DNA of 64,000 nucleotides, taken from the NCBI GenBank assembly GCA_023055355.1, contig JALJCS010000054.1:2567737-2631736 (forward strand), given 5' to 3'. The stretch's first letter is position 1. Each line of letters begins with the position of its first letter. Below are positions 12,957-25,960 of this stretch, in pieces. This DNA comes from Agelaius tricolor. Lineage: Eukaryota > Chordata > Aves > Passeriformes > Icteridae. The position numbers and the translations under genes are program-made. The notes below the pieces were generated by a model. It searched no databases. It was not told the DNA's origin and was given only the letters and a program-made list of their open reading frames with translations.

Positions 12957-13480
12957 AGAATCAGAATCATTGGGGCAGGAAAAGCCCTCCAGGATCACCC
13001 AGTCCAATCTGTGACACCCCCACCTTGTCCAACAGCCCAGAGCACCGAGTGCCGCATCCAGGCCTTCCTTGGGCACCTCCAGGGATCATGGAGGCTCCAC
13101 CACCTCCCTGGGCAGCCCCTGCCAAGGCCTGACCACCCTTTCCAGGAAGGAATTCCTGCTGCTGTCCAAGCTGAACCTCCCCTGGCCCAGCCTGAGGCCG
13201 TTCCCTCTGCTCCTGTCCCTGTTCCCTGGAGCAGAGCCCGACCCCCCCAGCTGTGCCCTCCTGGCAGGAGCTGTGCAGAGCCACAAGGGCCCCCGAGCCT
13301 CCTCTGCTCCAGGCTGAGCACCCTCAGCCGCTCTTGGTGCTCCACAGCCTTCCTCAACTCTGTTCCTTTCCCTGGGCACGTTCCAGACCCTCAGTGTCCA
13401 TCCTGAACTGGGGGCTTGGGGCTGCCCTGCACTGGAGGTGCCCCAGCAGTGCCACACGGGGCACAGGCACTGCCCTGGGA
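12957..13480 (-). mobile_element. CR1 LINE 3' fragment, longer
   Basis: Antisense CR1 beginning 'tcagaatcattggggcagg', then 'tgggcacctccagggatcat', 'ccaccacctccctgggcagc' and on to 'ggaggtgccccagcagtgcc'. About 520 bp, extending further 5' than most copies here. The 171- and 187-residue reading frames across it are not genes. Confidence 0.88.
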
Positions 13481-13744
13481 TGGAGCAGCCCATGCTGGGC
13501 TCCACATGGACAATGGACATGGGTTGGCTGGGGGTCTGTCCCACCAGCATCCCAGGGTGTCACCGTACCCCAGGTGAGCCCGAAAAGGTCTCCTCAGAGG
13601 TGGGGTTGTGTCCCCCTACATCGGGAATGCCCCCCCACATGCTGTGAGAGTGGGCCTGAGGCACAGGGAGACCTCGAGGCAAAGGGGAGGGAAAAGGAAC
13701 TGTTCAAGGCTGAATGGGGCTCTGAGCCACCGAGGAAGCTAAAC

Positions 13745-13860
13745 AGAAAGAAATTGTTCCCTGTGAGGTGTGAGGCCCAGGCACAGGTGCCCAGAGCAGC
13801 TGTGGCTGCCCCTTGATCCCTGGCAGTGTCTCAGGCCAGGCTGGACATTGGGGTAGCCTT
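13745..13860 (+). mobile_element. CR1 LINE fragment
   Basis: Contains 'gaaattgttccctgtgaggt', 'gcccagagcagctgtggctg' and 'caggccaggctggacattgg'. Short and 3'-truncated. Confidence 0.85.
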
Positions 13861-14210
13861 TGCCTTTTCTGCTTGAGGCCTCAAGAAGGAGGATGAACTC
13901 TTGGGTTTAGTTTAAAACTGCTGAAGTGGGCTGACCTGGTATTCAAAGGCAACCAAAACAAAAAACGTGTGAGTGTTGAGAAATAGGTTGCAAATCCCTT
14001 GTAGGCTATACAGAAATGGAGGCACAGAGAGGCTATTTCTACATACATCTATATTCCTGAGACACAGACAGCTGCCAGCATGCCCTGAATCTGTGCGTTC
14101 AGATACCCAGTCATTTCCCAAGGTGCTGCCAGAAAAGCCAGTCTGGCTCTGAGAGTCAGCCAGCTCAGGATACAGGCAGTGCATGACTGCTCTCTGGATT
14201 GTCACTGTGG

Positions 14211-14775
14211 TGGGGTGACCCTGGCTGGACACCGGGTGCCTCCTAAAACTGCTCTCACTCCCCTCCTCAGCTGGGCAGGGGAAGAAAATACAATGAAAGG
14301 CTCATAGCTGGGATAAGGGCAGGTAGAGATCAGTCACCAGTTACTGTCATGGGCAGAAGAGATTGAGGAAATCAGTTTAATTTATTAATTAACAATTCAA
14401 TCAGAGCAGGGCAATGAGAAATCAACTCCAATCCTAAATCACTTCTCCCCCTACCCCTCCTTCCTTCCCAGGCACAATTTTCCTCATGCCTCTCTCCCTC
14501 CTCCTTCCAAGCAGGGGGACAGGGAATGGGACTGACACATTGTCACTGCACTCCTTCCTCCTCAGGGGCTGGACTCCTCACACTCTGCCCCTCCTCCAGT
14601 GTGGGCTTCCCATGGAGGCACAGCCTCCTTCGGGCATCCCCCGGCTCTGCCATGGGTGTTCATGAGCTGCAGTGGGTCTGTGCACCCCCACGCCTCCATC
14701 AGACACCAAGAGAAGCTCCAGCACCTCCTCACAGCAGCCACCCCTGGATCAAAGCCTGGTAACCCAAACCCAGCA
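14211..14775. mobile_element. Endogenous retrovirus LTR-like fragment, internally deleted
   Basis: Begins 'ggtggggtgaccctggctgg', followed by 'ctcccctcctcagctgggca', a 'gtttaatttattaatt' block and 'ccttcctcctcagggg'. It then has several 'ctgcag/ctccag' segments and ends near 'ggtaacccaaacccagcaca'. I recognise this order from a common avian ERV LTR, from memory only. Compared with that element the central repeated part is shortened. No gag, pol or env reading frame flanks it, so it is probably a degraded solo LTR with no coding capacity. Confidence 0.6.
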
Positions 14776-15286
14776 CAGTCACACAGGTGCTGCCAGCACA
14801 AGTTGATCCCACCAAGTGATGCCAAAAGGTTCCAACCAGTGGAAGTGTTGCTGGTATGGCTCTAAAACCCCACATGGATTAGCCAGATATAGCCAGCTCA
14901 GGGCTGGGGTTGGCATCTGCTGTCAAATCTTACCCCATCCTCTACTTTGTGTCTCCTCGCATCTGTTTGTGTTCACTTGCAGTTATCAGTGATAACAATA
15001 CTTCTATTTTCACAACATCTGCTCCCCCCTTTCTTGCCAAACATAGCTGTCTGTTGCACAAAAGACAGAAAGTAAAAACATTGGGTAAGGGTGCAAATAA
15101 ACTTGGAGAAATTGTCCCCTCTTAGATATTGGTTGAATTTCTCTTCACTGGTGTTAGATTTAGCAAACTGCTTCTGTGCTCAACAGTTTACGTGGGTTTT
15201 TATCCAGCTAGGCAGATAAAGCACAAGATGCCATCCATCCTTGGATCTCTCCCCACCCTTTTCCCCGCAGTAGTTCCTTAAAAGTC

Positions 15287-15452
15287 ATAGAATCACAAAA
15301 TGGTTTGGGTTAGAAAGGACCTCACAGCTCATCTCATTCTAACCCCCTGCCATGGGCAGGGATACCACCCCATAGAGCAGATTGCTCCAAGTCCTGTCCA
15401 AGCTAGTCTTGAACGCTTCCAGGGATAGGGCGGCCACAGCTTTTCTGTGCAG
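15287..15452 (-). mobile_element. CR1 LINE 3'-end fragment
   Basis: Starts 'catagaatcacaaaatggtt', continues 'ccctgccatgggcaggga' and 'attgctccaagtcctgtcca', the reverse complement of the CR1 3' end. Confidence 0.92.
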
Positions 15453-16244
15453 CCTGGGAAATTAGCAATTCAAAAGGTTTTTGCAGTTGGGGAATCAAAA
15501 GGTTTTCTACCAGATAGCTGGAATTTTTAGATTTGTGCAGTGGTTGATGGCTGCTTTTCATCAAGCAAACTTTAAATCACTTTAAAAAAGAGTTAAGAAG
15601 GGTCACCAGTAAATGAGAACTGGAAGAGAGAGTTCTGACAATAAAGCAACAGCCCACCCAACAGAGCATTCGTTCATCAGCTGCCTGTGGCAAATCTCAA
15701 ATACTTGGGAGAAGAGTAACACCTGCGATGGTTGCACAAGAGAAGAAATCCTTTCCTAACCTTGTTAGTGATCACACTGTCCTCTCTGGCACTGTCTGTA
15801 TTAAATACTAGCTGCAGGAGATAATTATTGTTATATTAACTTTAATCTGTTTCATTTTAACATGCAAAAAATGTTCCAAAATTGTTTTGGTTTTTTGTTG
15901 TTGCTGTTTTGGTTTGGTTTTTTTGTTTTGGTTGGGGTTGGGTTTTTTTTGTTAATTACTCACAGGCAACTTGCTGACATGAAATATCATTTGGAAGGAG
16001 AGGAGTTAGGTTAGCCCAGAGTTCTGACTTGGAAATTTTTATTTCAAAAGAAAAAAAATATTTCATAATAGATATACTAGAATGATTAAAACACCCTTTC
16101 CTGGCAACAGGCACAGCAGGACAATGGTGTTTTTGCAAACTACACCATTGGGAGGGGATTGCCTTGAGGGATGGAAGAGCCCTGTATATCGCAGTTAAAA
16201 ACATGTCATCAGAGCAACACTTCAGTGCCTGACCTCTGCTCTCT
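15453..16244. other. Intergenic stretch, no gene seen
   Basis: Unique A/T-rich sequence with a T/G-rich low-complexity tract at about 15882-15950 (GTTTT-type). No coding signal or RNA gene is recognised. Confidence 0.6.
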
Positions 16245-16507
16245 GATGACTAGGGACAGGACCAAAGGGAATAGCTGAACCTGTGTAATGGAAGGTTTAG
16301 GTGAATATTAGGAAAAGATTCTTCCCCCAGAGGTTGGTCAGATACTGACAGGCCTCCCAGGGTTTGTGGAGGCCCCAGGGCTGCCAAGCTCCAGAAGCAT
16401 TTGGACAATGCTCTCAGGCACATAGTGGGGTGTGTGGGGTGTCCTGCGCAGAGCCAGGAGTTGGACTCAATGATCCTTTCCCACTCAGGCTACTCTATGA
16501 TATTTTA
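16245..16507 (+). mobile_element. CR1 LINE 3'-end fragment (divergent subfamily)
   Basis: Contains 'gtgaatattaggaaaagatt', 'gatactgacaggcctcccag' and 'ggagttggactcaatgatcc' and ends with 'ctactctatgatatttta', a CR1-type terminus. Confidence 0.8.
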
Positions 16508-17449
16508 TGAGTCACACAACTTTATGCAGTATGTGAAATAAACAACCAATTCAACAGCCATTTCCATGGACATTGATTTTAGACAACTATAAACAAGCAA
16601 GTACCCCCAGCACTGAATTAGGTCTGGAATGAGGAGTTAGACTCACCTCTGTTCACTCTTGCTGCCAGACATTTATGGCCCCATCTGTTGTCGTTATGTG
16701 TGCAGTTGAATCCATATTTACTCAGCACATATTTGCTCTGTATATAAGCCAAGTTACTACCCACTTCATATGCCCAATGACAGGATAGCCGGACATGCTA
16801 ATTAATGAATTGGCCTCTGGGGTGAAATTATGTCTGCATTAAGAAGATTTACATTGATATTAATAAGGTCAGAACATCATTGCTGATGGCTGAGTCATGG
16901 CTGAGCTGGGTATCACAGGCATGTAAACAGTGAATCTGCCCTAGGAGGCTGGTTCAATGGTATGTTTTTCAAAATAGATCAAGTCATGGTGATATCAGAG
17001 GTCAAAAATCACATGAAACCATAAGCATAATGCTGCATTGTACAAGGTTTTTATCTGCTGCTGAGATGAGCTCACAGGAGTCCTGAACTTCAGAAATAAC
17101 TCCCTAGCCAAGGGCCTGGAATCAACTGTTTCCAATTATCTTGTAATCCAGCATCGCCATTTTTTTCTACTCCTCACCCAGCCTGCTATTTCCACCCATT
17201 ACAACCTCTGCCCACATACTCAAATCCTCAGCACCTTGCACCCTGTCTCTTCTGTTGAAGGTTGTTCCATTTTCCCCAAAACTCCTCTTTCCTCACCTCT
17301 GAGTGTTTCACTTCCGCAGCACTGATGAAGTCTGAATCCGAACACAGTCATGCCCAGACTAAAACGTATTCACTCAAAATGCTTGTTTGCTGCCTGTGGA
17401 AGCGTGTCAGGCAACCCTACACATAAAAACTGCCTTGTGGTCTTATCAT
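16508..17449. other. Intergenic stretch, no gene seen
   Basis: About 940 bp of apparently unique A/T-rich sequence. I see no domain-bearing reading frame, RNA gene or repeat in it. Confidence 0.55.
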
Positions 17450-17805
17450 AAAATCCCAGAACAGTTTAGGTTGAAAGGAACCTTGAAGACCATCTTGTTC
17501 CACCCCCTGCCATGGGCGGGACCACTGTCCCGGATTGCTCCAAGCCCTGTCCAACCTGGCCTTGAACACTCCCAGGGATGGGGCAAACAGCTACTCTGGG
17601 CAACCTGTGCCAGGGCTCACCACCCTCGCAGGGAAGAATTTTTGCCAATATCGGCTCTAACCTGCCCTCTGGCAGTGGAAGTCATTCCAGACCCTTGTTC
17701 AAGGTTTCTCTCCAGCTCTCTGGTAACCCCTCTGGACACTGGAAGGTGCTCAAGGGTCTCCCTGAAGCCTTCTCTTCTCCAGGCTGAACAGCCCCAATTC
17801 TTCCT
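17450..17805 (-). mobile_element. CR1 LINE 3'-end fragment
   Basis: Antisense copy from 'aaaatcccagaacagtttag' through 'gccctgtccaacctggcctt', 'cagggctcaccaccctcgca' and 'ttctcttctccaggctgaac'. Confidence 0.93.
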
Positions 17806-17835
17806 TCAAAACACTCATTGGGTCATTTGAAGGAC

Positions 17836-17858
17836 TTTTTTTTTTTTTTTTTTTTTTT
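17836..17858. repeat. T23 homopolymer
   Basis: Uninterrupted run of 23 T about 30 bp beyond the CR1 copy. CR1 does not end in poly(A), so the run is not an obvious tail of that element. Confidence 0.9.
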
Positions 17859-20589
17859 ACTCTCCAGATTTCCTGCAAACAACTCACCTTTGTTTTGGTT
17901 CCCTTGATCCTGTCCCAGACTTCACACTGGCATAATTCCCCCTCATACCAAAGAGCTTTTCCACCCAAGTTCCCGAGCTGATACAAATGTCAGAACAGCA
18001 GGAGTAAGCACAGAAACCCTCTATTTTCTACCCACCCAATTGGAAATCCTGCTATGAGCGTGTTTGACTATACAAATCCAATTATTAAGCACATTTAGGT
18101 ATAAATTCAGAGTTTGCTAGAGGTCTAGTTTGATCTCTCTTTTTCCTTTATTTAGATTTGGATGGCCAAAAGTCCTTGGAAAAAGTGCTTAATAAGGGCA
18201 GAAATATAGTAACTCAAGTGTTGCTGGGAACAAAGGTCTGAGAGATTTGCAGGCACATTAATGATGAGTAGCAGAATAATAACTACATCTGCACAGTTGC
18301 TTTAGAATTTTAGGATAGGGGAAAGCTATTAATAAAACTTTGTTGAAGCACAGAAATTGGGAGACGAAATGAAGAACAGTGCACTCTTCCAAAGCTGTTG
18401 AGGACACGGTGGTTAGTGAGACTGTGAAAACATCATGGGGACTTGGTTATGTGCAGGGCCCTGGAAGAACTCTAATGATTACAAAAGTCAGGTGTTTGGT
18501 TTTCCATATAATTCAAAATAAACTGTATTTCATGGAGTCGTCAAATGTTTTAACTTGGAAGGACCATTAAAGATCATATGCAGAATCAGAAAGGCTGCTG
18601 GATCCATCCAGGTTCAGCAAAAACTATCTCAGCAGCCAAGTTATTTGCAGTATATCCGCTCTGTCTCTTTCTCCTAGATTTTCTATTTGGTGGTCATATT
18701 TTGACGGCAATTCATGGAATTCATTTATCTCCATCTGATTTTAGGGGGAAGATGTGTAGGCTCTGAAGATGATCAGCAGCATTTGATGGCCTCAAGCTGG
18801 GTAACTATGAAACCAAGATATCTGTTTGGGGAAATGTTGATTTATATAGACCAGGTACTAAAGTTCAGGCCAGGCCTGGGAAGAAGTGTGGCTCCCAGCC
18901 CAGAGCCATAATCCCTGTAAAACCACTCCTCCAAAGTCCTGGCATATTTTGAGATAACCACCACCTTAACAACAAAAATCAAAGTATTGTATAAAGAACA
19001 AAGCAGGAAAAGGGTCAAAAGTCAAAAGACGTGTGTCTTGGGAACAGAAAAATCATTTCAGTGAGCCATCTCTGACAGATTTTTTTTGAAAACTAATACT
19101 GAATAGTAAATTTGCTGTAAGGAAAAAGCCAACTACATGCTCAAACCACAACATCTATAAAAAGAAAGGCTGTGTTTGCAAGCACCTCTTCTGCTCAGCA
19201 GAATCATCAAGGTTCAGCCTGCTCTCTGGAAGGAGCATGTTAACTACATCTGCCTTTTTTTTCAAGCATGGAGCAAAGTCCCAAGGGTAGCAAGTAATTG
19301 AAAGATCATTGACCAACAATAGCAAGTTAGATGCAGTCAGGGAGAGCCTGAATGCTGTACAAACAGCTCTGTCTCCGCCGTTCCTTCCAACACAGAGCCC
19401 AGCAAGAGCATATCAAAAGGCATTCAGAGTCACAATGTGACCCTCCACACATTCAGCTCAGGGAAGGGGCTGAAAAGAGAGGAGGGGCCAGCATTATTCA
19501 GGGCTTCTTGGGAGGAAGAACAGGAGGCAAGACGGTTTTGTATATTCAAAACCAAACCCCAGACAAAACAGCAAAGACAGGCTGCACATTGTTCAGGGCT
19601 GCTGGAATTCTGTGTTTCTCACGGAGAAGAATCTCTGCTGTGTCTGATCTCAGTGACCCCTGCTCTGGTGTTGGGGCTGTGGGGGCAGTGGTGCCCATGG
19701 TGGTTTGGTAGAGCAAGAGCCCTGGCAGCCCCACAGTGGGTGCAAGACTCACCCTGTTAACACCATCCCAAGGGTGCAGACAGGCAGGCAGATGGTGCCA
19801 CATGTCTGAGGAGGTCTCACCTCCCCTAGAGAGATTTACTGACAAGGAAGAGGAGGAAGGGAATAACATGCTATTGGATTAGTGCCTCCCCATCCTCTCC
19901 TCTTCCCCATCTCATGTGCAGAGGCTCCAGAAGCACAACACTTCCTTGTCTCAGCCCTTTCTGCTGAGAGTTGAGCAGTGCTGCCCAACCCTCTCCGACA
20001 CAGCTACGAGGAAACGTGATTGCTGCCCTTGCCTTGCAGCCTAGTTCTGGCTGACTCACATATCTGGGGTGGAAGCACCTTCCCCAGTCAGCCCCTGGCA
20101 CTGCCATTCCCTCAGCATTTTTTACTTCCTGGGAACAGGCATGGCCCCATCAGAGGGACCACGGGGAGGGTCAGGCACTGCTCCAGGGATGCAGGTGTGT
20201 TTCCAGCTGCAGCACAGACAGACCCTGCACAATACCCAGCCTCTGCTGGGTGCATTTCCACCACCAATTATCGCTCTCCCCGCTCTAGCTCACATGTCAA
20301 GTTGCTTCCTTCCAGCTCTTGGGACAGATCTTGGAATGGTATTCAGTCTCTGGGAGAAGATACTGAGCTGCATTTTCACAGCTGCTTGAAGCCTTAACCA
20401 CCTTCCCTGGCTACAGCCAAGGAAACAGCAGTGGCAGGAGACACCAACCTTGGGCCCCAGGGCTGTTTTGGTGACTCCCTGTCAAAAATCTCTGCTTCTT
20501 ACCTGAAGGGAGCTCCAGCTTCATACCAGTCAAGTACCATCAGCTATAGGAGAGCTGCTCCTTTTCATGATACAGAATTTCACCTCTGC
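17859..20589. other. Intergenic stretch, no gene seen
   Basis: Mostly unique sequence. A 48-bp remnant at 18530-18577 ('acttggaaggaccattaaag') is probably a decayed CR1 3' end on the minus strand. Open reading frames near 19.4-20.4 kb are short and without recognisable domains. Confidence 0.55.
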
Positions 20590-20890
20590 TCTGGAGACAG
20601 GCTGCAAGAGTTGGGATTGTTCAGCCTGGAGATGAGAAAGCTCCAGGGAGACCTTTGAGGCACCTCCAGTGCTTGGAGATACTGAAGAACCACCTGGATG
20701 CAATCCTGTCCATGTATTCTAGGATGACCCTTTTTGGGCAGGGAAGTTAGACCAGATGACCCACTGTGATTGCTTCCAACTTGACCAATTCTAGATATTC
20801 TGTGAATGAAGAGGCTCCAAGAGAGCTGGAGTGGGACTCTGAAAAATGGCCTGGAGTGACAGAAAAGGGGGAACAGATTCCCACTACCAT
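20590..20890 (+). mobile_element. Composite of two CR1 fragments
   Basis: The first part reads 'gttgggattgttcagcctgg' and 'ctccagggagacctttga'. The middle ('ccagatgacccactgtgatt') is a CR1 3' terminus of another subfamily. After it the 5' type text resumes ('gaggctccaagagagctgga'). This suggests a nested or recombined pair. Confidence 0.75.
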
Positions 20891-21184
20891 AGAGCATTGT
20901 TATCTTATTGCAAAAGTTCCATACCGTCTCAGTGATTTCTCATGGGCATCTCCTCACAGCACTGACTCCTTCTTCTTCACAGCCAACAAACCCCACCACC
21001 CTCCTCACCCAGCTAACCCACTCTTTTGTAGCACTTGTCCTCTTATTGGGCACAGCTGTGGCCTATTAAGGGCAGGCCTGTTCCTAAGCTTTGGTGATTA
21101 GTACAGCTGCAACTCCTCAGGTGTGAGACTACCTTCTGCACTATCTTTATTTTCTTACATTCTATCCCCCCACAACAGAGCAGG

Positions 21185-21382
21185 CTAGATGGGATATTAT
21201 GAAGAAATTGCCCACAGAAGCTTTTGATGCCTCATCCCTGGAACAGTCCAAGGCCAGGTTGGATGGGGCTTGGAGCAACCTGATCTAGTGGAAGGTGTCC
21301 CTGGCCATGGGAGAAGGTGGAATGAGCTGGTCTTTAAGGGCCCTTACAATCCAAACCATACTGTCATTCTGTGATTCTATAA
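21185..21382 (+). mobile_element. CR1 LINE 3'-end fragment
   Basis: Runs from 'ctagatgggatattatgaag' to the terminal 'tcattctgtgattctataag', including 'ttggatggggcttggagcaa'. Confidence 0.93.
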
Positions 21383-23721
21383 GTAAAATTAGTACTGGAG
21401 TAGCAGCATTCAGCAGTGACCTGGGCAGGCTGCTTGCTTCCCTGGGTGAAGTTATGCTGGTTTAAATCAACTTCATAACTGGCTGGGCACTGTGTTGGCA
21501 GAAAACATGCAAACCCTACTGTTCAGCCACCTCAGGCTAAATTTGTTTCCTTAGCCATGGAATCTCTGGGATACAGAGCCTCATATTTATACAAAGTTTA
21601 TGAAACTACACTTTATCCAAACTTTTATACATGGACTGATCATTAAGAGAATGACTGGTCTGCCTGACTTCCGTGGGAGGGGATGGATGTGTAGTTAAAC
21701 TGGTGCCTGCAGCTGAAGAGGGGAACTTCCCCATGGGCTGGTCTGTGGCCTGCTGAAACAGCACACAAGGAACTTGGGGTTTAGATTATATCAACACATT
21801 TTGCTTCCTCCTATCATGACAGGCCAAACCAGTAAAGAGATACAGATTTTATATTGAAACCAGTTCTCCAAACACCTCTCCAAAATAGTTGGGCAAAGTA
21901 TAATTGGGATAATAGAGCCCAGGATAATAACAGAGTTGAAGCAGGTATTTTGCTAGAGGTTGCAGGAATAGCACTGGAGAATAGGAAATGCCTAAAAGAG
22001 GGGAATGGACATACAGAGAACACACAAAATACAGGGGTGAATTCTTATGGATGAAGTAAGCAGAACTGTGGAATAGCAGAAAAACTGAAGTTGGAAGAAA
22101 TCTCCCCTTCCATCAAGCAGCTCAAACCACCTTGGAGAAATATTTGGGGCCTGAAGATACATGACTAGTCAACACCTCTGAGCATTAAATCAAGATTAAT
22201 AGTTTCATACAACTTAACTGCAGTACAGCTGCAGATGCCTACATATTAACAGGATTTAACAGGGGATTAAACCAATTTTAGGAGTAAAAGAACCTTGGAA
22301 GCATCTTCGTTCCTCCCTTGGGAGGGTCAGTGTGACTCCGTCAGGAGGAGTACCACCAGGGCATGGGGTTTGGGGGGCACAGAGGGGAGGAATAACTGCT
22401 TGGAGCAGACCTGCAGCAGCCTTTGCCCCACTAGGTGAGTCATTGCAAAATCTGGGTAGAGGGGTCGTGAGGAAAGGGAGAGAGAAGTGAACAGAGTAGA
22501 AAACGGATGCCGCCATACAACTGTTTTGTGTAGGATTTCTGACAGTTCACGGAGTCAGAGGCAAGAAGGGACCATCAGCTGATGGAGGCTGACTTCCTGT
22601 ATTTTGGTTCCATCCTGTTGCCTTGGGTGCAGACTGTACTCCTACCCCATTCACAGTCCCAGAGGGTCTCACATCTCTGGGCTCCCAGTTGTGCTGGAAA
22701 AGCTCAGCTCTGTGGCACAATTTGGGGTGATGGCTACTGCAGTTTGAGCTCTGTGCAGCTGTTCAAGGAAGCAGAACATTTGGCTCAAGAAGGAGATTGC
22801 TGTGGAATCCCTTGGGAGGAAACAGTGTTTCATTATAATCCAGAAAGGTCTGGAGGGCTGGATTTAATTTTTTTTCCAGTTTTAATAAATGTGGCTTAAA
22901 TGTAAAATGTTGTGATCTATGAAATAAATATGGAAAATATTTTTGACATTTCTTGTACTGCTTTGAGCTCTCCTCAGCATGATCATGTAAGTGTCCAGCC
23001 TGAGCAAAGACACATGAGGACGAAAGGTGAGAGGCAAAGGAATGGGGAAAAAAAACCCTCAATGCAGCACAACTGCAAGTGCAAGTTCACAACTATTGGG
23101 AGATGATGAGACACCTGCCAAAACAAGAAATGCTGGTTTAGAAAGAGCAGAACTGTCTTGTGCAGACTCTGCTGAAAGGATCTACCCTGAGCACACAAAA
23201 CTGGCTGCTGCTGTGTTTGAGAATGCAGACTGAAAACAGCGGGCTCTTCCCCAATGAGACACACCCCAGGGCTGTCTTTATAACAGGACTGTGTGTTTTA
23301 GAAATAACATTGGATAGAAGCATTAGCTGGGAATCTGTGAGTCAGCTTGTGTTTGGTACTGGCAGATAAATATTCTAATAAGTACATGGAATAATAGCCA
23401 CCTTGAAGGAACAGCCCCAGCTGCTGATATGGCCAACAGGTTTGCTAACAATGTACAGAGATTGGCAATGGGAAGTCGTTGTGGTTAAGTCCTGACCAGT
23501 CAGTGAGAGGCAGGAAAATGCATTCCTTGGCTGAACTGTGCTCCAGCAATGGGTAAGAGGTGAGGGCTTTTCTGGAGCCTCCAACGCCGTCTTTGCTCCA
23601 GGCCAGAAGTGCTGCATGGGCTATGGGTTACTTGATATTTTATGGATAGCATTGCCTCTGTCCCAAAGGGTGGGACTCACCTCACCGGGCCTGTGAAACT
23701 GGCAGCAACTGGAAGATGCTT
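21383..23721. other. Intergenic stretch, no gene seen
   Basis: About 2.3 kb of largely unique sequence with no recognisable protein domain, RNA gene or clear repeat. Reading frames are short and overlap on both strands. Confidence 0.55.
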
Positions 23722-23932
23722 AGCTGAGATTTCAGGAAGGAATCCTTCCCTGTGAGGGAGGTAAGGCACTAGTACAGGCTGCCCAGAGAAGCTGTGGCTG
23801 CCCCATCCGTGGGAGTGTTCAAGGCCAGGTTGAAGCAGCCTGGTCTAGTGGAAGGTGTCCCTGCCCATGGCAGGGGGTTGGAATGAGATTTGTCTTTTAG
23901 TGCCCTTCTACTCCAACCCATCCTGTGATTAT
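23722..23932 (+). mobile_element. CR1 LINE 3'-end fragment
   Basis: Contains 'gaatccttccctgtgaggga', 'gagaagctgtggctgcccca' and 'cctgcccatggcagggggtt'; ends 'ccatcctgtgattatg'. Confidence 0.92.
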
Positions 23933-24003
23933 GTCTTCTTCAGAGGTTTTTTTCTGTAGTCAGTAGAGAATTGACCATAAGTCTGGGATACCTCTCCTAT
24001 GTG

Positions 24004-24110
24004 AAAAGGCTGAGGAACTTGCAGTTGCTCAGCCTGGAGAAGAGAAGGCTCCAGGGAGACCTTATTGCAACCTGTCCGTACTTCTAAGGGGGCCTGTAAG
24101 AAAGATGTAC
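24004..24110 (+). mobile_element. CR1 LINE internal fragment
   Basis: 'ttgctcagcctggagaagag' and 'ggctccagggagaccttatt' mark the region normally found about 300 bp from the CR1 3' end. It is separated from the preceding copy by about 70 bp. Confidence 0.8.
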
Positions 24111-24313
24111 AAAACAAACGTTCAAAGTAAATTTTGTCTTTGAAACAGGAAATCAAAACTGTGCCATGCTTTGGTCTGCAGATGAGTGTAAGTGAGATAT
24201 CCAATTATCTGTTGTGTTTGGAAAGCCTTTAAAGACCCAGGAGAGAGTATACACCACAGGGCTGCAGACACCCATGTACAGCAGCTCAAAAATCTGTAGA
24301 TTTCTGCAGTTTG

Positions 24314-24700
24314 TAGAATCCCAGAATCATCTTGTTCTAATCTCCTGCCATGGGCAGGGACACCTTCCACTGTCCCAGGCTGCTCCAAGCCCTGTCCAGC
24401 CCGGCCTTTGACACTGCCAGGGATCCAGGGGCACCTGGACACCATCTCTGTGCAACCTGTGCCAGGGCCTCACCATCTTCACAGGGATGAATTTCTTCCC
24501 AATTCCTTCCCAATATCCCATCTAACCCTGCCTTCTGTCAGTGTGAAGCCATTCCCTCTTGTCCAAGGCCCCTCTCCAATTCTCCTGGAGCCCCTTTAGA
24601 TGCTGAAACGTGCTGAAAGGTCTCCCCAGAGCATTCTCTTTTCCAGGCTGGACACCCCCAGCTCTCCCAGTCTGTCTCCAGAGCAGAGGGGCTCCAGCCT
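24314..24700 (-). mobile_element. CR1 LINE 3'-end fragment
   Basis: Antisense copy starting 'tagaatcccagaatcatctt', with 'gctccaagccctgtccagcc', 'cagggcctcaccatcttcac' and 'ctcttttccaggctggacac'. Confidence 0.93.
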
Positions 24701-25960
24701 GTAAGACGCATGTTAGACATCCTCATACACATAACAGACGTGCTTTCAGGGCCTCAGCTGAGATCAGAGGTTTGGTGTGCACCATGTCAAGCAAACAAAA
24801 GATGTTTTCTGCAGGAACCTCAGAAGTGAGCGGCAGGAAGGACTTGGCCAATGGAGGAGCCAAGCAAAGAAGGTGAGAGGAATGGTGAGCACAGAACTGA
24901 AGAGCTGTGATTTTTGCAGCAAGAGGTGACCTTCTAGGCACTGTGAGGGGCACTGCACTGGCAAGACAGAGGAGCAGCTTAAAGAAAAAGTATGCAAAAA
25001 TGTCAGATTCTGGGGGCTGCAAAAGGCTGCAGCTCTATGGAGAACGGAGGTGACAGCTGCAAAGAAGGTGCTTTGTTTGGTGCAGGCTCAGACTGTGAGG
25101 CAGGGGAAGGATGGAGTCACAAGAGCAATGTGTTTGAGAGATGAGCTGGTCCCAGCAGCAATGGGGGAGTTCCAACATGCTCTCAGAGAGTGTCACAGAT
25201 AACCCAACTCCTCAGACCACCTCTCAATCCTTTGGCTCACACAGAAACCTCATCACCACATAAAGTGTCTCTTTTTCACAACGAGCCCCATTTTACTTTT
25301 GTTATTCTTTCACTCTCCCTTTGCTTAGAAATGAATGGATTACCTTTGAGGCAAAATAGCAAGAAAGAGGTGATTCACCTGCACACAGAACTCAAGGTAA
25401 AGAGTGAGGAGCATGAGGGGAAAATAATTCAACTTGTGATGAGAGGCATTATGAGTGGGAACCAGGGGGTAAAGAATGGGAATTTTCATGCTGGAATAAT
25501 TTTAACAACATACAACAAGCACCTTGCCATAATTAAGTGCTAAGAAATAACAACCTACCATTAAGTGATCGCATTATAGTCTCAACAGTGATCATGTAGA
25601 AGCCTCAATATCCATGGTGTCAAACCAGGATGTTCACAGGAAGATGAATGAGTAGTTAAAACATGAAAGCTCCTCACCAGAAGACTTTCTCCAGGAAATG
25701 CCTGCAAGCTCAATTGTTGTTGCTTAAATAAACAGAACAGCATTGTTGAATATGAACATTTTTACATTGTCTTATAAAAATGTCAGAATAAAGGTGAAGA
25801 GGAAGTATTTTACAGCAAATATCCAGAGGCAAACCTGTTTTCTGCATAATTTGCCATTGCTTTAACACCCCAAACTCCCTAATTTGCCTAAGGTACCATG
25901 CTGCAATCTGTGCTTTCTGACACCATTTTAGGGAGTCCCCTGCCCTGGAGAAGGGTTATT
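24701..25960. other. Intergenic stretch, no gene seen
   Basis: Unique sequence without recognised genes. Reading frames of 60-117 codons are present but show no domain or splice framework I can support. Confidence 0.5.
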
